60,671 nucleotides of DNA, from assembly GCA_040902745.1 (NCBI GenBank), contig JBBDWR010000027.1, positions 1-60,671 of the forward strand, in the 5' to 3' direction. Below, one piece after another: positions 7,785-16,244 of this stretch; the first letter of the stretch is position 1; every line of letters starts with the position of its first letter. The notes under the pieces are model-generated. The model saw only the letters and a program-made list of their open reading frames with translations. It searched no databases and was not told the origin of the DNA. This DNA is from JBBDWR01 sp040902745 (GTDB taxonomy: Bacteria; Actinomycetota; UBA4738; HRBIN12). The position numbers were made by a program, and so were the translations under genes.

Positions 7785-9617
7785 GTGAATCGATTCCAGA
7801 AGCTGACGCTCGGAACCGCCGCCGCGACCGTGACTCTGTTCGCGGTCGGCGGTCTGGTCCGTGGCACCGGCTCCGGGCTCGGGTGCTCCCGCTGGCCCCA
7901 CTGTCACGACGCCGAGCTGCTTCCCTCGATCTCCGACACGGCAGGGATGATCGAGTACGCACATCGCGGGATGGCCGCACTCGTGATCGTGCTCCTCGCG
8001 GTCCAGCTGATCGCGATCGTGCGATCGCCCGAGCGGCGGCGCAACGCCGCGTTGTTGTGGCCAACGCTCGTCTCGGTTCCGCTCGTACTCGCGCAGGCAG
8101 GGCTCGGCGCCATCGTCGTCGCAACGGACCTGGATCCAACGTTGGTCACGATCCACTTCGCCACCGCGATGGCGTTGGTCGCGTCCGTGATGCTCGCGGC
8201 GGTGAACGCGATCTGGCTGGACGACACCAACCGTGCGCCGGCGGAAGATCGCGCCGATCCCGGGTTCACGCGGGCGGCAGCCGTGGCCGCGGCGGCGACA
8301 TTCGTCCTGTTGCTGCTGGGGACCTTCGTCCGCGCGAGCAACAGCGGCCTCGCGTTCACCGACTGGCCGCTGATGAACGGCAAGCTGTTCCCCACGCCCT
8401 TCACCGGTCCGGCGGCGGTGATGTTCGCCCACCGCCTCGCGGCATTGATCGGCGGAGCCGCGACACTGTGGGTGCTGATCCGCGCGCGCAACGCGCCCCA
8501 GAGATCCGCCCTGCGCGTGCGCCTCTCGACGTTCGCGGCGGCGTTGTTCGCCGTCCAGGTACTGGTCGGTGCGGCGCAGGTGTGGAGCCGGCTCGAGGCA
8601 TGGGCGGTGGTGGCGCACGTCGCGCTGTCGGCGACGATCTGGGCGTTGCTCGTCGCGTTGTGGACCGCCTCCCGGCGGATCGACGCGGCCGCGATCACCG
8701 TCGAGGACCCGACCGAACCCGCCGACCCAGGGACGTCGTGGTCGGACACGGTGACCGCCTACTGGCAACTCACGAAACCGCGGATCATCGTATTGCTGCT
8801 GATCACGACGGTGCCCGCGATGATCCTCGCGCAGCGCGGGATGCCGTCCCCGTGGCTGATCCTCGCGACCCTGATCGGAGGCGCGATCGCGGCGGGCTCG
8901 GCCAACTCGATCAACTGCTACCTCGATCGCGACATCGACGAGATCATGAAGCGCACCCGCCGGCGTCCGTTACCCGCACATCGGGTGACGCCACAGGCCG
9001 CCCTCACGTTCGGTTTCGTGCTCGGGGCGATCTCGTTCCTGTTCTTGGGCATCACCACGAACGTGCTCGCCGCCTCGCTCGCCCTGTCGGCGATCGCCTT
9101 CTACGTATTCGTCTACACGATGTGGCTCAAGCGCACCTCGACCCAGAACATCGTGATCGGCGGCGCGGCGGGCGCGGCCCCCGCGCTGGTCGGGTGGGCG
9201 GCCGTAACCGGGGCGGTCGGCCTTCCCGCGTGGATACTGTTCGCGATCGTGTTCGTCTGGACGCCGCCACATTTCTGGGCGCTCGCGATGAAGTATTCGG
9301 GCGACTACGCCGCCGCGGGGGTCCCGATGCTGCCGTCGGTGCGCGGTCCGGACGAGACCCGCAAGCAGATCCTGCTGTACTCGCTCGTCCTGTTCGCCAC
9401 GTCGCTGTTGCTGGTGCCGTTCGGACAGATGGGACCGTTCTACGTGGCCACTGCGGTCGTGCTCGGCGGCGTGTTCGTCTACAAGGCGCTGCAGCTGTTC
9501 CGCGACGCCACGCCTGCGCTGGCGATGCGGCTATTCAAGTACTCGATCGTCTACTTGGCGCTGCTGTTCTCCGCGGTCGCGATCGACGGCGGACTGTCCG
9601 ACCGAGTCCTGGGCTGA
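7785..9617 (+). CDS. ctaA-ctaB: Heme A synthase / protoheme IX farnesyltransferase fusion (CtaA-CtaB)
   Basis: This single 610-residue membrane protein has two enzymes in series. The first 300 or so residues are CtaA/Cox15: GLVRGTGSGLGCSRWPHC (paired Cys), and heme-ligand-like His in YAHRG, TIHFAT, FAHRLAA and VAHVAL. After a hydrophilic linker (about residues 305-325) comes CtaB/Cox10: LTKPRIIVLLLITTVPAM, the prenyl-diphosphate motif NCYLDRDIDEIMKRTRRRP, and YTMWLKRTSTQNIVIGG. The order converts heme B to heme O (second half) to heme A (first half), so the fusion could channel heme O. I chose GTG 7785 because family proteins start just before the first helix; an in-frame GTG at 7752 is possible. 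It is convergent with the tlpA-like gene (3-bp gap). Confidence 0.92.
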   Translation: MNRFQKLTLGTAAATVTLFAVGGLVRGTGSGLGCSRWPHCHDAELLPSISDTAGMIEYAHRGMAALVIVLLAVQLIAIVRSPERRRNAALLWPTLVSVPLVLAQAGLGAIVVATDLDPTLVTIHFATAMALVASVMLAAVNAIWLDDTNRAPAEDRADPGFTRAAAVAAAATFVLLLLGTFVRASNSGLAFTDWPLMNGKLFPTPFTGPAAVMFAHRLAALIGGAATLWVLIRARNAPQRSALRVRLSTFAAALFAVQVLVGAAQVWSRLEAWAVVAHVALSATIWALLVALWTASRRIDAAAITVEDPTEPADPGTSWSDTVTAYWQLTKPRIIVLLLITTVPAMILAQRGMPSPWLILATLIGGAIAAGSANSINCYLDRDIDEIMKRTRRRPLPAHRVTPQAALTFGFVLGAISFLFLGITTNVLAASLALSAIAFYVFVYTMWLKRTSTQNIVIGGAAGAAPALVGWAAVTGAVGLPAWILFAIVFVWTPPHFWALAMKYSGDYAAAGVPMLPSVRGPDETRKQILLYSLVLFATSLLLVPFGQMGPFYVATAVVLGGVFVYKALQLFRDATPALAMRLFKYSIVYLALLFSAVAIDGGLSDRVLG

Positions 9618-9620
9618 CCG

Positions 9621-10181
9621 CTAGGCGGACACCGGTTCGCCCTCGCCGGCGAGTACCTCGTCGAGCACGCGCCCAAGGGTCGATGCGGTCAGGCCACCGA
9701 GGATCTTGTAGCGCAGCTGGCCTTCGCGGTCGGCGATGAACGTCGCCGGGAGTCCGGTGAACCCGAAGTCGGCCGGGTACGCACCCTCCGGGTCCGACAG
9801 GCTCGGGTACGGAACGTCGTAGGTCCGGACCCAGTCGGTCGCGGCCGCCTCGCCTTCCCGCTCGTTGACGCCGATGAACGTCACACCGCGATCGCGATAT
9901 TCGCGCCACGTCCGGATCAGCTGTGGCTGCTCCTCCCGGCACGGCGTGCACCAGGTTGCCCAGAAGTTGACCACCACCACCTTGCCGCGGTGATCCTCGG
10001 GCGCGAGGGCTCGATCAGACCCGAGGACGGGACCCTCCAGCAGCGGGAGCGGTCCCTGCGCCGCCACCGGCTCGCCGAACGCCGGCGCGTCCTCGCTCGT
10101 GCACGCCGAGACGAGCAGCATCAGCAGCACGACCAAACAGCTCAAGACGGTGAGGATCGGTCGGCGTCGCACGTCGATCAC
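9621..10181 (-). CDS. TlpA/ResA-like thiol-disulfide oxidoreductase lipoprotein
   Basis: This extracytoplasmic thioredoxin-fold protein has a lipoprotein signal peptide (LVSAC, lipidated Cys about 27 from the GTG at 10181) and the active site WCTPC at about residues 77-81 within VVVNFWATWCTPC, followed by the cis-Pro region GLPATFIAD. It is the last gene of the cox block, so a role in reducing apocytochrome c cysteines or in Cu-A site assembly is likely. Other candidate starts are ATG 10205 and GTG 10172; 10181 gives the cleanest signal peptide. No strong ribosome-binding site separates the options. Confidence 0.85.
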   Translation of the reverse strand: MIDVRRRPILTVLSCLVVLLMLLVSACTSEDAPAFGEPVAAQGPLPLLEGPVLGSDRALAPEDHRGKVVVVNFWATWCTPCREEQPQLIRTWREYRDRGVTFIGVNEREGEAAATDWVRTYDVPYPSLSDPEGAYPADFGFTGLPATFIADREGQLRYKILGGLTASTLGRVLDEVLAGEGEPVSA

Positions 10182-10224
10182 GCTAGCAGCGACCCGCAGC
10201 AACATCCGGGCGTAACTCGGCCGG

Positions 10225-11259
10225 TCAGCCGCCTTCGTCCGAGCCGGTCTCGTTCGCCCCCGAGCCACCGCCACCTGCGTCCCCACCCGAACCTCCGGGA
10301 CCTGCCGGCGCCACGACGACCTGGCCCGCCATCGTCGGATGTACGTCGCACTGGAAGAAGTACTGGCCTTCGGGAAGCCCGGGGATCACGTACTCCTCGA
10401 CCGCGGGGCCGGGGAACGTCTCACCCTGGAACAGGATCTCCGACAGGGAGTCGTCGACGTATATCGCGATGTTGTGCGGTATCCCCGGATCCCTGTTGTC
10501 GAGGGTCACGGTCGATTCCGTCTCGGGAGTCAGGTCGAGCTGATCGGTGTCGAACTCGAGGTTCTGTGCGACGACCGACTGGGCGAGCGTGCCTCCGGTG
10601 GAGGCGTCCTTCTCCACGCGCACCTGCCCGGTCATCGTCGTCGGATGCACGACACAGTTGAAGAAGTACGTCCCCTCGCGCAGGGGATCGATCTGATAGT
10701 CCGCCTTGACGGGTCCGGTGATCTGCGCGCCCGAGAACAGCAACGGACCCGACGCGTCGTCCTCGCTGTCGAAGATCTCGACGTTGTGTACGACGCCCTG
10801 TTCCTGGTTGTCGAACTCAAGCTCGATCGGGACGTCCGCGGCGAAAGTGAGTTTGTCCGGCTCGAACCCGTTGACGCTCGCCCCCGGAGGAGCGGCGATC
10901 GATGCGACGAACGGCTCTTTGCCCGGCTCGCCGCCTTGTTCCCCGCCGTGCTCACCAGGCGGCGAGACCGCGAGCGCGATCGCACCGGTGATCATCGCCA
11001 CTCCGGCGACGACGCCGAGCATCGAGCCGAGGCCCGCGATGCCGAGCTTGCCGCGCGATGCGGCGATCCCTCCCACCACGAGAACCGCGGTCGCCACGAC
11101 CAGCGCGACGATCGTCGCCGCTTCGGTCGAGGTGTTCAGCAGGATCTGCGCGAACAGGATCATCAGCACGGCCATGCCGGCGAGAAGTCCGATCGGGAGC
11201 AGGATCGGCAGCAGCAGGCGGTTGCGGGACGGCTTCGGGGTGTGCGGGTTGTCGCTCAT
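10225..11259 (-). CDS. Membrane-anchored protein with two cupredoxin domains
   Basis: Three hydrophobic segments (about residues 15-40, 48-66, 78-98) are followed by two cupredoxin-like domains. Type-1 copper ligand sets are visible in both: His158, Cys202, His205 and Met209 in domain 1, and His262, Cys304, His307 and Met310 in domain 2, with parallel cores YFFNCVVHP and YFFQCDVHP. The C-terminal 25 residues are Gly/Ser-rich. The ATG overlaps the ctaG stop by 4 bp, placing it in the oxidase operon. It may carry electrons to, or copper into, the caa3 oxidase; the sequence does not decide. Confidence 0.82.
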   Translation of the reverse strand: MSDNPHTPKPSRNRLLLPILLPIGLLAGMAVLMILFAQILLNTSTEAATIVALVVATAVLVVGGIAASRGKLGIAGLGSMLGVVAGVAMITGAIALAVSPPGEHGGEQGGEPGKEPFVASIAAPPGASVNGFEPDKLTFAADVPIELEFDNQEQGVVHNVEIFDSEDDASGPLLFSGAQITGPVKADYQIDPLREGTYFFNCVVHPTTMTGQVRVEKDASTGGTLAQSVVAQNLEFDTDQLDLTPETESTVTLDNRDPGIPHNIAIYVDDSLSEILFQGETFPGPAVEEYVIPGLPEGQYFFQCDVHPTMAGQVVVAPAGPGGSGGDAGGGGSGANETGSDEGG

Positions 11260-12140
11260 CGCCTCATCTCAGCTCGCATCTTGGTCTCGAACGTACGCCA
11301 TTGCAGCGCGTCTCCCTCGTCCCGCTGCTCCTGTGCGAACCAGCGGAAGAAGATCGCGGTGATCACACCCCACAACAGCAGCCCGCCACCGATCTTCATC
11401 AACAGCCCGGCGACGAGCTGGTCGTCCAACGCGCCGATCCCCCAGATCCGGGGGAACGACTCGTACACCTTGTACAGCGGCTCCCGCCCGAACGTCAGGA
11501 ACGAGGCCGGGATCGTCGGCGCGAGCGAATTGATGAACACGTAGAGCATCTGCGCGGGCGGGGCCAGCGGAGGCAGCTCCGGGAGCGGCGACACGACCGG
11601 CCACCACAGCACGATCGCGGAGGCGAGGATCAGCACGTGCAGCGAGAAGTGCAGCAGCTCCGAGCCGACCGATGCGTCCACGATCTCCGGCCAGTGCGTG
11701 AACAACAGCACCCCGTTGTAGACGACGATCGCGACCAGCGGCTTCGTCAGCACCCGCACGCTCGCGAACGCCCAGCGCGGCTTCAGGATCGAGCGCAGCA
11801 GCCAGGCGGGGGTTCCGGACAGCAGCAGGGGTGCGGCCACGAGCGTGAACAGCAGGTGCTGCAGCATGTGCGCGCTGTAGAGGTATCGCTCTGCCAGGTC
11901 GTGCACCGGCCATGTGGCTCCCAACAGCAGCACGATCATCCCGGCGGAGAACAAGGTGACCTGCCGCCGGGACGCGACCGGGTCGCCGAGGCCCTCGGCC
12001 CGTGCCGCGGCCGCTGCACGGGACGGATCGAGCTGGAGCGAGCGACGGCGACGGCGCAACGCGATCAGGTACAGCGCCTGGACGCTTCCCAGTACGAGGA
12101 GCACGTCCAGGTGCACATGGAATGCAGGCAGGGCTCCCAT
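11256..12140 (-). CDS. ctaG: Cytochrome c oxidase assembly protein CtaG (caa3 type)
   Basis: This 294-residue polytopic membrane protein has the CtaG pattern of the caa3-type family: YLYSAHMLQHLLFTLVAAPLLLSG with the conserved HMxQH, THWPEIVD, LLHFSLHVL and WWPVVSP. CtaG helps assemble the oxidase in Gram-positive-type bacteria and is distinct from the mitochondrial Cox11-type CtaG. ATG 12140 lies 2 bp after the subunit IV stop; a longer reading would overlap that gene and is not supported. Confidence 0.87.
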   Translation of the reverse strand: MGALPAFHVHLDVLLVLGSVQALYLIALRRRRRSLQLDPSRAAAAARAEGLGDPVASRRQVTLFSAGMIVLLLGATWPVHDLAERYLYSAHMLQHLLFTLVAAPLLLSGTPAWLLRSILKPRWAFASVRVLTKPLVAIVVYNGVLLFTHWPEIVDASVGSELLHFSLHVLILASAIVLWWPVVSPLPELPPLAPPAQMLYVFINSLAPTIPASFLTFGREPLYKVYESFPRIWGIGALDDQLVAGLLMKIGGGLLLWGVITAIFFRWFAQEQRDEGDALQWRTFETKMRAEMRR

Positions 12141-12142
12141 CG

Positions 12143-12502
12143 CTACCTCGTGAAGGTGACGAAGCCGGAGAAGGTGAGGAGCACGATCAGGTAGAGCGTG
12201 ACGGCGAGCGCGAGTCCCATCACGAAGAAGCGGGAGTACGTCTTGCTGTCGAACTTCAGGTGCATGAACCACATCACGACCAGCGCGAACTTGATCACTG
12301 TGAAGATCAACAGGATCACGATCAGCATCGTTCGCGGCGGCTCGATGTAGTAGGTGGACACCTCCGCGACCGTGATCGCGGCGAGCACGATCGCGATCCG
12401 GACGTACTCTTTGGGACTTGGGTGCGCGACGTGCGGCGCGTGCGGCGCCACGGGTGCGTCGGAGGTGTGTCCCGCTTCGAATCCGGCTTTCATGTCGCTC
12501 AT
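12143..12502 (-). CDS. Cytochrome c oxidase subunit IV-like protein
   Basis: This 119-residue protein has a His/Pro-rich N-terminal tail and three transmembrane segments (about residues 33-51, 58-80 and 92-114). The core FTVIKFALVVMWFMHLKFD is the hallmark of the bacterial caa3-type subunit IV family (COX4_pro). It sits between coxC and ctaG with 1-2 bp gaps, as expected of the oxidase operon. Confidence 0.87.
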   Translation of the reverse strand: MSDMKAGFEAGHTSDAPVAPHAPHVAHPSPKEYVRIAIVLAAITVAEVSTYYIEPPRTMLIVILLIFTVIKFALVVMWFMHLKFDSKTYSRFFVMGLALAVTLYLIVLLTFSGFVTFTR

Positions 12503-12503
12503 G

Positions 12504-13127
12504 TCACTTCCCCGTGGGGATCAGGTAGACGACCGTGAAGATCACGATCCAGACGATGTCGACGAAGTGCCAGTACAACCCGATCATCTCCACCGACATC
12601 TCGCCACGCTCTCCCGGAAGGTTGTCCGCGAGGGAGAACCCCACGAGGGTCAGCAGCATCAGGATGCCGACGGTGACGTGGACACCGTGGAACCCGGTGA
12701 GGACGAAGAACGAGCTGCCGAACAGGTTGGTCGACAGCGTGAGACCCTCCCGCGTGAACAGCGTGAACTCGTAGATCTGCCCGCCAACGAACACCATGCC
12801 GAGCATCGCGGTCGCCAGCAGCCACATGCGCATCTGGTTCTCTTCCTGGCGCTGCTTCGCGGCGAGCGCGAGCACCATCGTCAACGAGCTGGCGAGCAGC
12901 ACGAAGGCGCTGACCGATGTGTAGGGGATGTCGAACACGTCGCCGGGGAACGGCCCCTCGATGCTCGCGCCCCGGTAGAGCACGTAGGTCGCGATCAGCG
13001 CGCCGAACAGCAGGCACTCGGAGGCGAGGAACAGCCAGATCGCGAGCTTGACGTTGGGCAGACCGGTGGAGGTCCGGTCGTGCTCCGGGTAGTCGGTGTC
13101 GATCGAGGTGTGGATCGGCGTGTCCAT
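12504..13127 (-). CDS. coxC: Cytochrome c oxidase subunit III
   Basis: This 207-residue subunit III has five hydrophobic helices, with the family motifs WLFLASECLLFGALIATYV (conserved Glu), FFVLTGFHGVHVTVG and GLYWHFVDIVWIVIFTVVYL. It lacks the first two helices of the seven-helix form, which is usual in bacterial caa3-type enzymes. The ATG shares one base with the coxA stop. Confidence 0.96.
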   Translation of the reverse strand: MDTPIHTSIDTDYPEHDRTSTGLPNVKLAIWLFLASECLLFGALIATYVLYRGASIEGPFPGDVFDIPYTSVSAFVLLASSLTMVLALAAKQRQEENQMRMWLLATAMLGMVFVGGQIYEFTLFTREGLTLSTNLFGSSFFVLTGFHGVHVTVGILMLLTLVGFSLADNLPGERGEMSVEMIGLYWHFVDIVWIVIFTVVYLIPTGK

Positions 13128-15019
13128 CAGTGTTCCTCCGCCGAGGGTTCCAGCGCCCAGGCGAACAACGGGATCAACATCACGAGCGCACCCACCGGGG
13201 CCAGCCAGACTAGGCTCTCGAACGTGATCCCGTATCCGAGGATCGGCAGACCGAACGCCGACAGGATCGGGTAATACGACGGCGACGGCATATGGATGTC
13301 GTGGCCGTCGCCATCGTGACCGGCGCTACCGTGACCGGGGTCGTGCTCGGGGGCGCCTCCGGCAGGCACCGGCACCACCTCGCCCTCGTCGGTCTCCGCG
13401 TACTTGTTGTGCCAGAAGTCGTCGAGATGGGTCACGGTGGGGATCTCGGCGAAGTTGTACTCAGGCGGCGGAGACGTCGTGGTCCACTCCAGCGTGCGGC
13501 CGTCCCACGGGTCGTCGACCATCTGTCGGGGCTTGCGGAACGAGGCGATCGCCGCAACGGTGAAGATCGCCACCGCCATGGCGATGATGAACGAACCGAC
13601 CGTCGCGACCTGGTTCCAGGCGGTGAGGTTGAGCGCCTCCGCGTAGGTGTAGATCCGCCGGCTCATCCCCTGCAGGCCGAGCACGTGCATCGGGCCGAAC
13701 GCCAGGTTGAACCCGATCAGCATCACCCAGAACTGCACCTTGCCCGCCCGTTCGTTCAGCCGCCGGCCGAAGATCTTCGGCCACCAGTAGTAGAGGCCGG
13801 CGAACAGGCCGAAGATCGCGCCCCCGAACAACACGTAGTGGAAGTGCGCGACGATGAAGTAGGTGTCGGTCTGCTGGTAATCCGCCGGCACGACGGAATG
13901 CATCACGCCCGAGAGTCCTCCGATCACGAACATCGTGACGGTGCCGAGCGCGAAGAGCATCGGCGAGTCGAGCCGAAGGTCGCCCTTCCACAGGGTGCCC
14001 ATCCAGTTGAAGATCTTCACGCCGGTGGGGATCGCGATGATCATCGTCGAGATTCCGAACGCGGTGTTGGCGACCGGACCCATCCCGGTCGCGAACATGT
14101 GGTGGGCCCACACACCGAAGCCGATGAACCCGATCGCGATCCCGGAGAACACCACGAACTGGTAGCCGAACAGCGGCTTGCGCGCGAACACGGGGATGAT
14201 CTCCGAGATGATGCCGAAGGCGGGCAGCACCAGGATGTACACCTCGGGGTGGCCGAAGAGCCAGAACAGATGCTGCCACAGCAGCGGATCGCCGCCTGCG
14301 TCGGGATCGTAGAAGATCGTCCCGAACCGGCGGTCGAACAGCAGTTGGAACAGCGCGACCGTGATGATCGGCAAAGAGAACGCCAGCAGGAACTGCACGA
14401 CAAGTCCCATCCACACGAACACCGGCATCTTGAACAACGTCATGCCGGGAGCACGCATGTTGATCACGGTCACCGCGAGGTTCACCGCACCCGCGGTCGA
14501 GGCGATGCCGGTCATGATCAATCCGACGGCGTAGAACGTCATGCCGATGCTCGGGTCCGTGACGCTGTTGGGCGGATACCCGAACCATCCGCCGTTGGGT
14601 GCGCCGCCGAGCGCGAAGCTCGAGTAGATGAACAGCCCCGCGAACAGGAACAACCAATAGCTGTAGGCGTTCAGGCGCGGGAACGCGACGTCGCGTGCCC
14701 CGATCATCAGCGGGATCAGATAGTTGAAGAACGCGGCCGACAGCGGCATCACCACGAGGAACACCATCGTCACGCCGTGCATCGTGAACACCTGGCTGTA
14801 CTGATCGGAGGTGAGCACCGTGTTGTCGGGCTGGGCGAGCTGCACGCGGATCAACAACGCCTCGACGCCGCCGATCAAGAAGAACGCGAACGCCGTGACG
14901 CCGTACAAGATCCCGATCTTCTTGTGGTCCACCGTGGTGATCCACGACCAGAACCCCGTAGTCGCGCTGGGTCGGCGCAGCAGTCCGCCACGCCTCGCCG
15001 GTACGGTCACGCTCGCCAT
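13127..15019 (-). CDS. coxA: Cytochrome c oxidase subunit I (heme a/a3-CuB), with C-terminal extension
   Basis: This is the catalytic subunit of a heme-copper oxidase (A family). Visible: heme a ligand region FTMHGVTMVFL, CuB/cross-link HPEVYILVLPAFG, the His-His pair WAHHMFATGM and heme ligands VAHFHYVLFGG. At 630 residues it is about 90 longer than a basic subunit I: after the last core helix a His/Gly/Asp-rich linker (about residues 550-580) leads to two further helices ending FAWALEPSAEEH. The extension may replace a small accessory subunit. ATG 15019 is 16 bp after the coxB stop. Confidence 0.97.
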   Translation of the reverse strand: MASVTVPARRGGLLRRPSATTGFWSWITTVDHKKIGILYGVTAFAFFLIGGVEALLIRVQLAQPDNTVLTSDQYSQVFTMHGVTMVFLVVMPLSAAFFNYLIPLMIGARDVAFPRLNAYSYWLFLFAGLFIYSSFALGGAPNGGWFGYPPNSVTDPSIGMTFYAVGLIMTGIASTAGAVNLAVTVINMRAPGMTLFKMPVFVWMGLVVQFLLAFSLPIITVALFQLLFDRRFGTIFYDPDAGGDPLLWQHLFWLFGHPEVYILVLPAFGIISEIIPVFARKPLFGYQFVVFSGIAIGFIGFGVWAHHMFATGMGPVANTAFGISTMIIAIPTGVKIFNWMGTLWKGDLRLDSPMLFALGTVTMFVIGGLSGVMHSVVPADYQQTDTYFIVAHFHYVLFGGAIFGLFAGLYYWWPKIFGRRLNERAGKVQFWVMLIGFNLAFGPMHVLGLQGMSRRIYTYAEALNLTAWNQVATVGSFIIAMAVAIFTVAAIASFRKPRQMVDDPWDGRTLEWTTTSPPPEYNFAEIPTVTHLDDFWHNKYAETDEGEVVPVPAGGAPEHDPGHGSAGHDGDGHDIHMPSPSYYPILSAFGLPILGYGITFESLVWLAPVGALVMLIPLFAWALEPSAEEH

Positions 15020-15035
15020 CTGCTCGTGTCCTCTC

Positions 15036-16154
15036 TCATTCCAGCGACAACAGGTAGGCCACCAGGGAGTCGATCTGATCTTCGGTCAGGTCGTAGTCGG
15101 GCATCTTGGATCCGGGTTTCACGGCGGCCGGATCCCGCAGCCACGCCGCAAGAGCCTCGCGGTACTCCTCGGGATCGTCCGTTCGCTCGAAGATGCACCC
15201 CGCGAAACAATCGCGGCTCGCGAAGTGCGTCAGGGCCGGTGCCACGTTCGACGCGGCCGGCGGCAGCCCCTCGGTCGGGCCGTCGATGCCCTGGATCGTG
15301 TGGCAACCGATACATTGCTCCTCTTCGGATGCGAAGATTTCCCGCCCCTGCGCCTCGGCGGAGCCGGCGGTCGGCGGGACGCCGTCCGCCTTCTGTTGCT
15401 GGACCCATGCGTCGAACTCCTCCTGGGTCTTGGCAACGACCTGGAACCGCATGTTCGCGTGCGAGAGGCCGCAGAACTCCCCGCACGAACCCTTGTAGAC
15501 CCCCGGGTCGTCCGCCTGGAGCGTCATATGGCCCTCGCGGCCGGGGATCGCGTCCTGCTTGCCCGCCAGCTCCGGCGGCCAGAAGGAGTGGATCACCTTG
15601 TAGTCGGGGTTGTCGCCGGTGATCAGCCCGCCTTCGGTCAGCAGGGTCACGTACACGGGAGTGTCCACCGGGATCACCAACTCGTTGGCGGTCTTGAGCG
15701 GAACGCTCTCGCTGAACGCGATCTCGGGATCGGTGTAGTCGAACTGCCACCACCACTGGTGGCCGTACACGTCGACGTTGATCACGTTGTCGCCCGTCGG
15801 TTTGCTCGCGAGCTCGAAGACCGTCGTGACGGTCGGGACGGCGATCACGACGAGGATCAGCGCCGGGAGGATCGTCCAGCCGATCTCGAGCCTCGTGTTG
15901 CCGTGGATCTGCGGAGGGATCGACGCCGCCTGATGCCTGCGGCGGCGGTACTTCACGATCAGCAGCAGGATGCCGCCCTCGACGATCACGAAGACGGCGA
16001 CCGCGATCCAGAACACGGGCTGGAAGAGCGTGTCGATCTTCTGGGCGTACGGGCCCTTGGGATCCAACGAGTCCTGCTGGTTGTTCGGCGAGCACGCGCT
16101 GAGCAAGACCGCGAGCGCGATCAGACCCAGGACCCAGAGGGCCTTCTTCCGCAC
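15036..16154 (-). CDS. coxB: Cytochrome c oxidase subunit II fused to cytochrome c (caa3 type)
   Basis: This is a lipoprotein-like subunit II with an N-terminal signal (LLSAC, Cys21), two transmembrane helices (about 47-69 and 92-114), the CuA domain with ligands His189, Cys224, Glu226, Cys228, His232 and Met235, and a fused C-terminal cytochrome c carrying CIGCH at 281-285. The fused heme domain makes this a caa3 oxidase that takes electrons directly from a membrane cytochrome. Two extra cysteines (RDCFAGC, near 316-320) could form a disulfide. GTG 16154 is chosen because it starts the signal peptide; an upstream GTG at 16214 gives an unlikely leader. Confidence 0.95.
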   Translation of the reverse strand: MRKKALWVLGLIALAVLLSACSPNNQQDSLDPKGPYAQKIDTLFQPVFWIAVAVFVIVEGGILLLIVKYRRRRHQAASIPPQIHGNTRLEIGWTILPALILVVIAVPTVTTVFELASKPTGDNVINVDVYGHQWWWQFDYTDPEIAFSESVPLKTANELVIPVDTPVYVTLLTEGGLITGDNPDYKVIHSFWPPELAGKQDAIPGREGHMTLQADDPGVYKGSCGEFCGLSHANMRFQVVAKTQEEFDAWVQQQKADGVPPTAGSAEAQGREIFASEEEQCIGCHTIQGIDGPTEGLPPAASNVAPALTHFASRDCFAGCIFERTDDPEEYREALAAWLRDPAAVKPGSKMPDYDLTEDQIDSLVAYLLSLE

Positions 16155-16244
16155 CAGAGCTACGCCTCCACCTGAAGTGATCCGAGGGGCCACGGGGCCC
16201 GGAACCTCGCGCACGATACCACCGTCATGTTGTGCGCAAACACC

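Noticed and set aside
13292..15622. A 776-codon plus-strand open frame
   Set aside because: It is antisense to coxA and coxB, whose heme and copper ligands are all in place, and has no recognisable domain.
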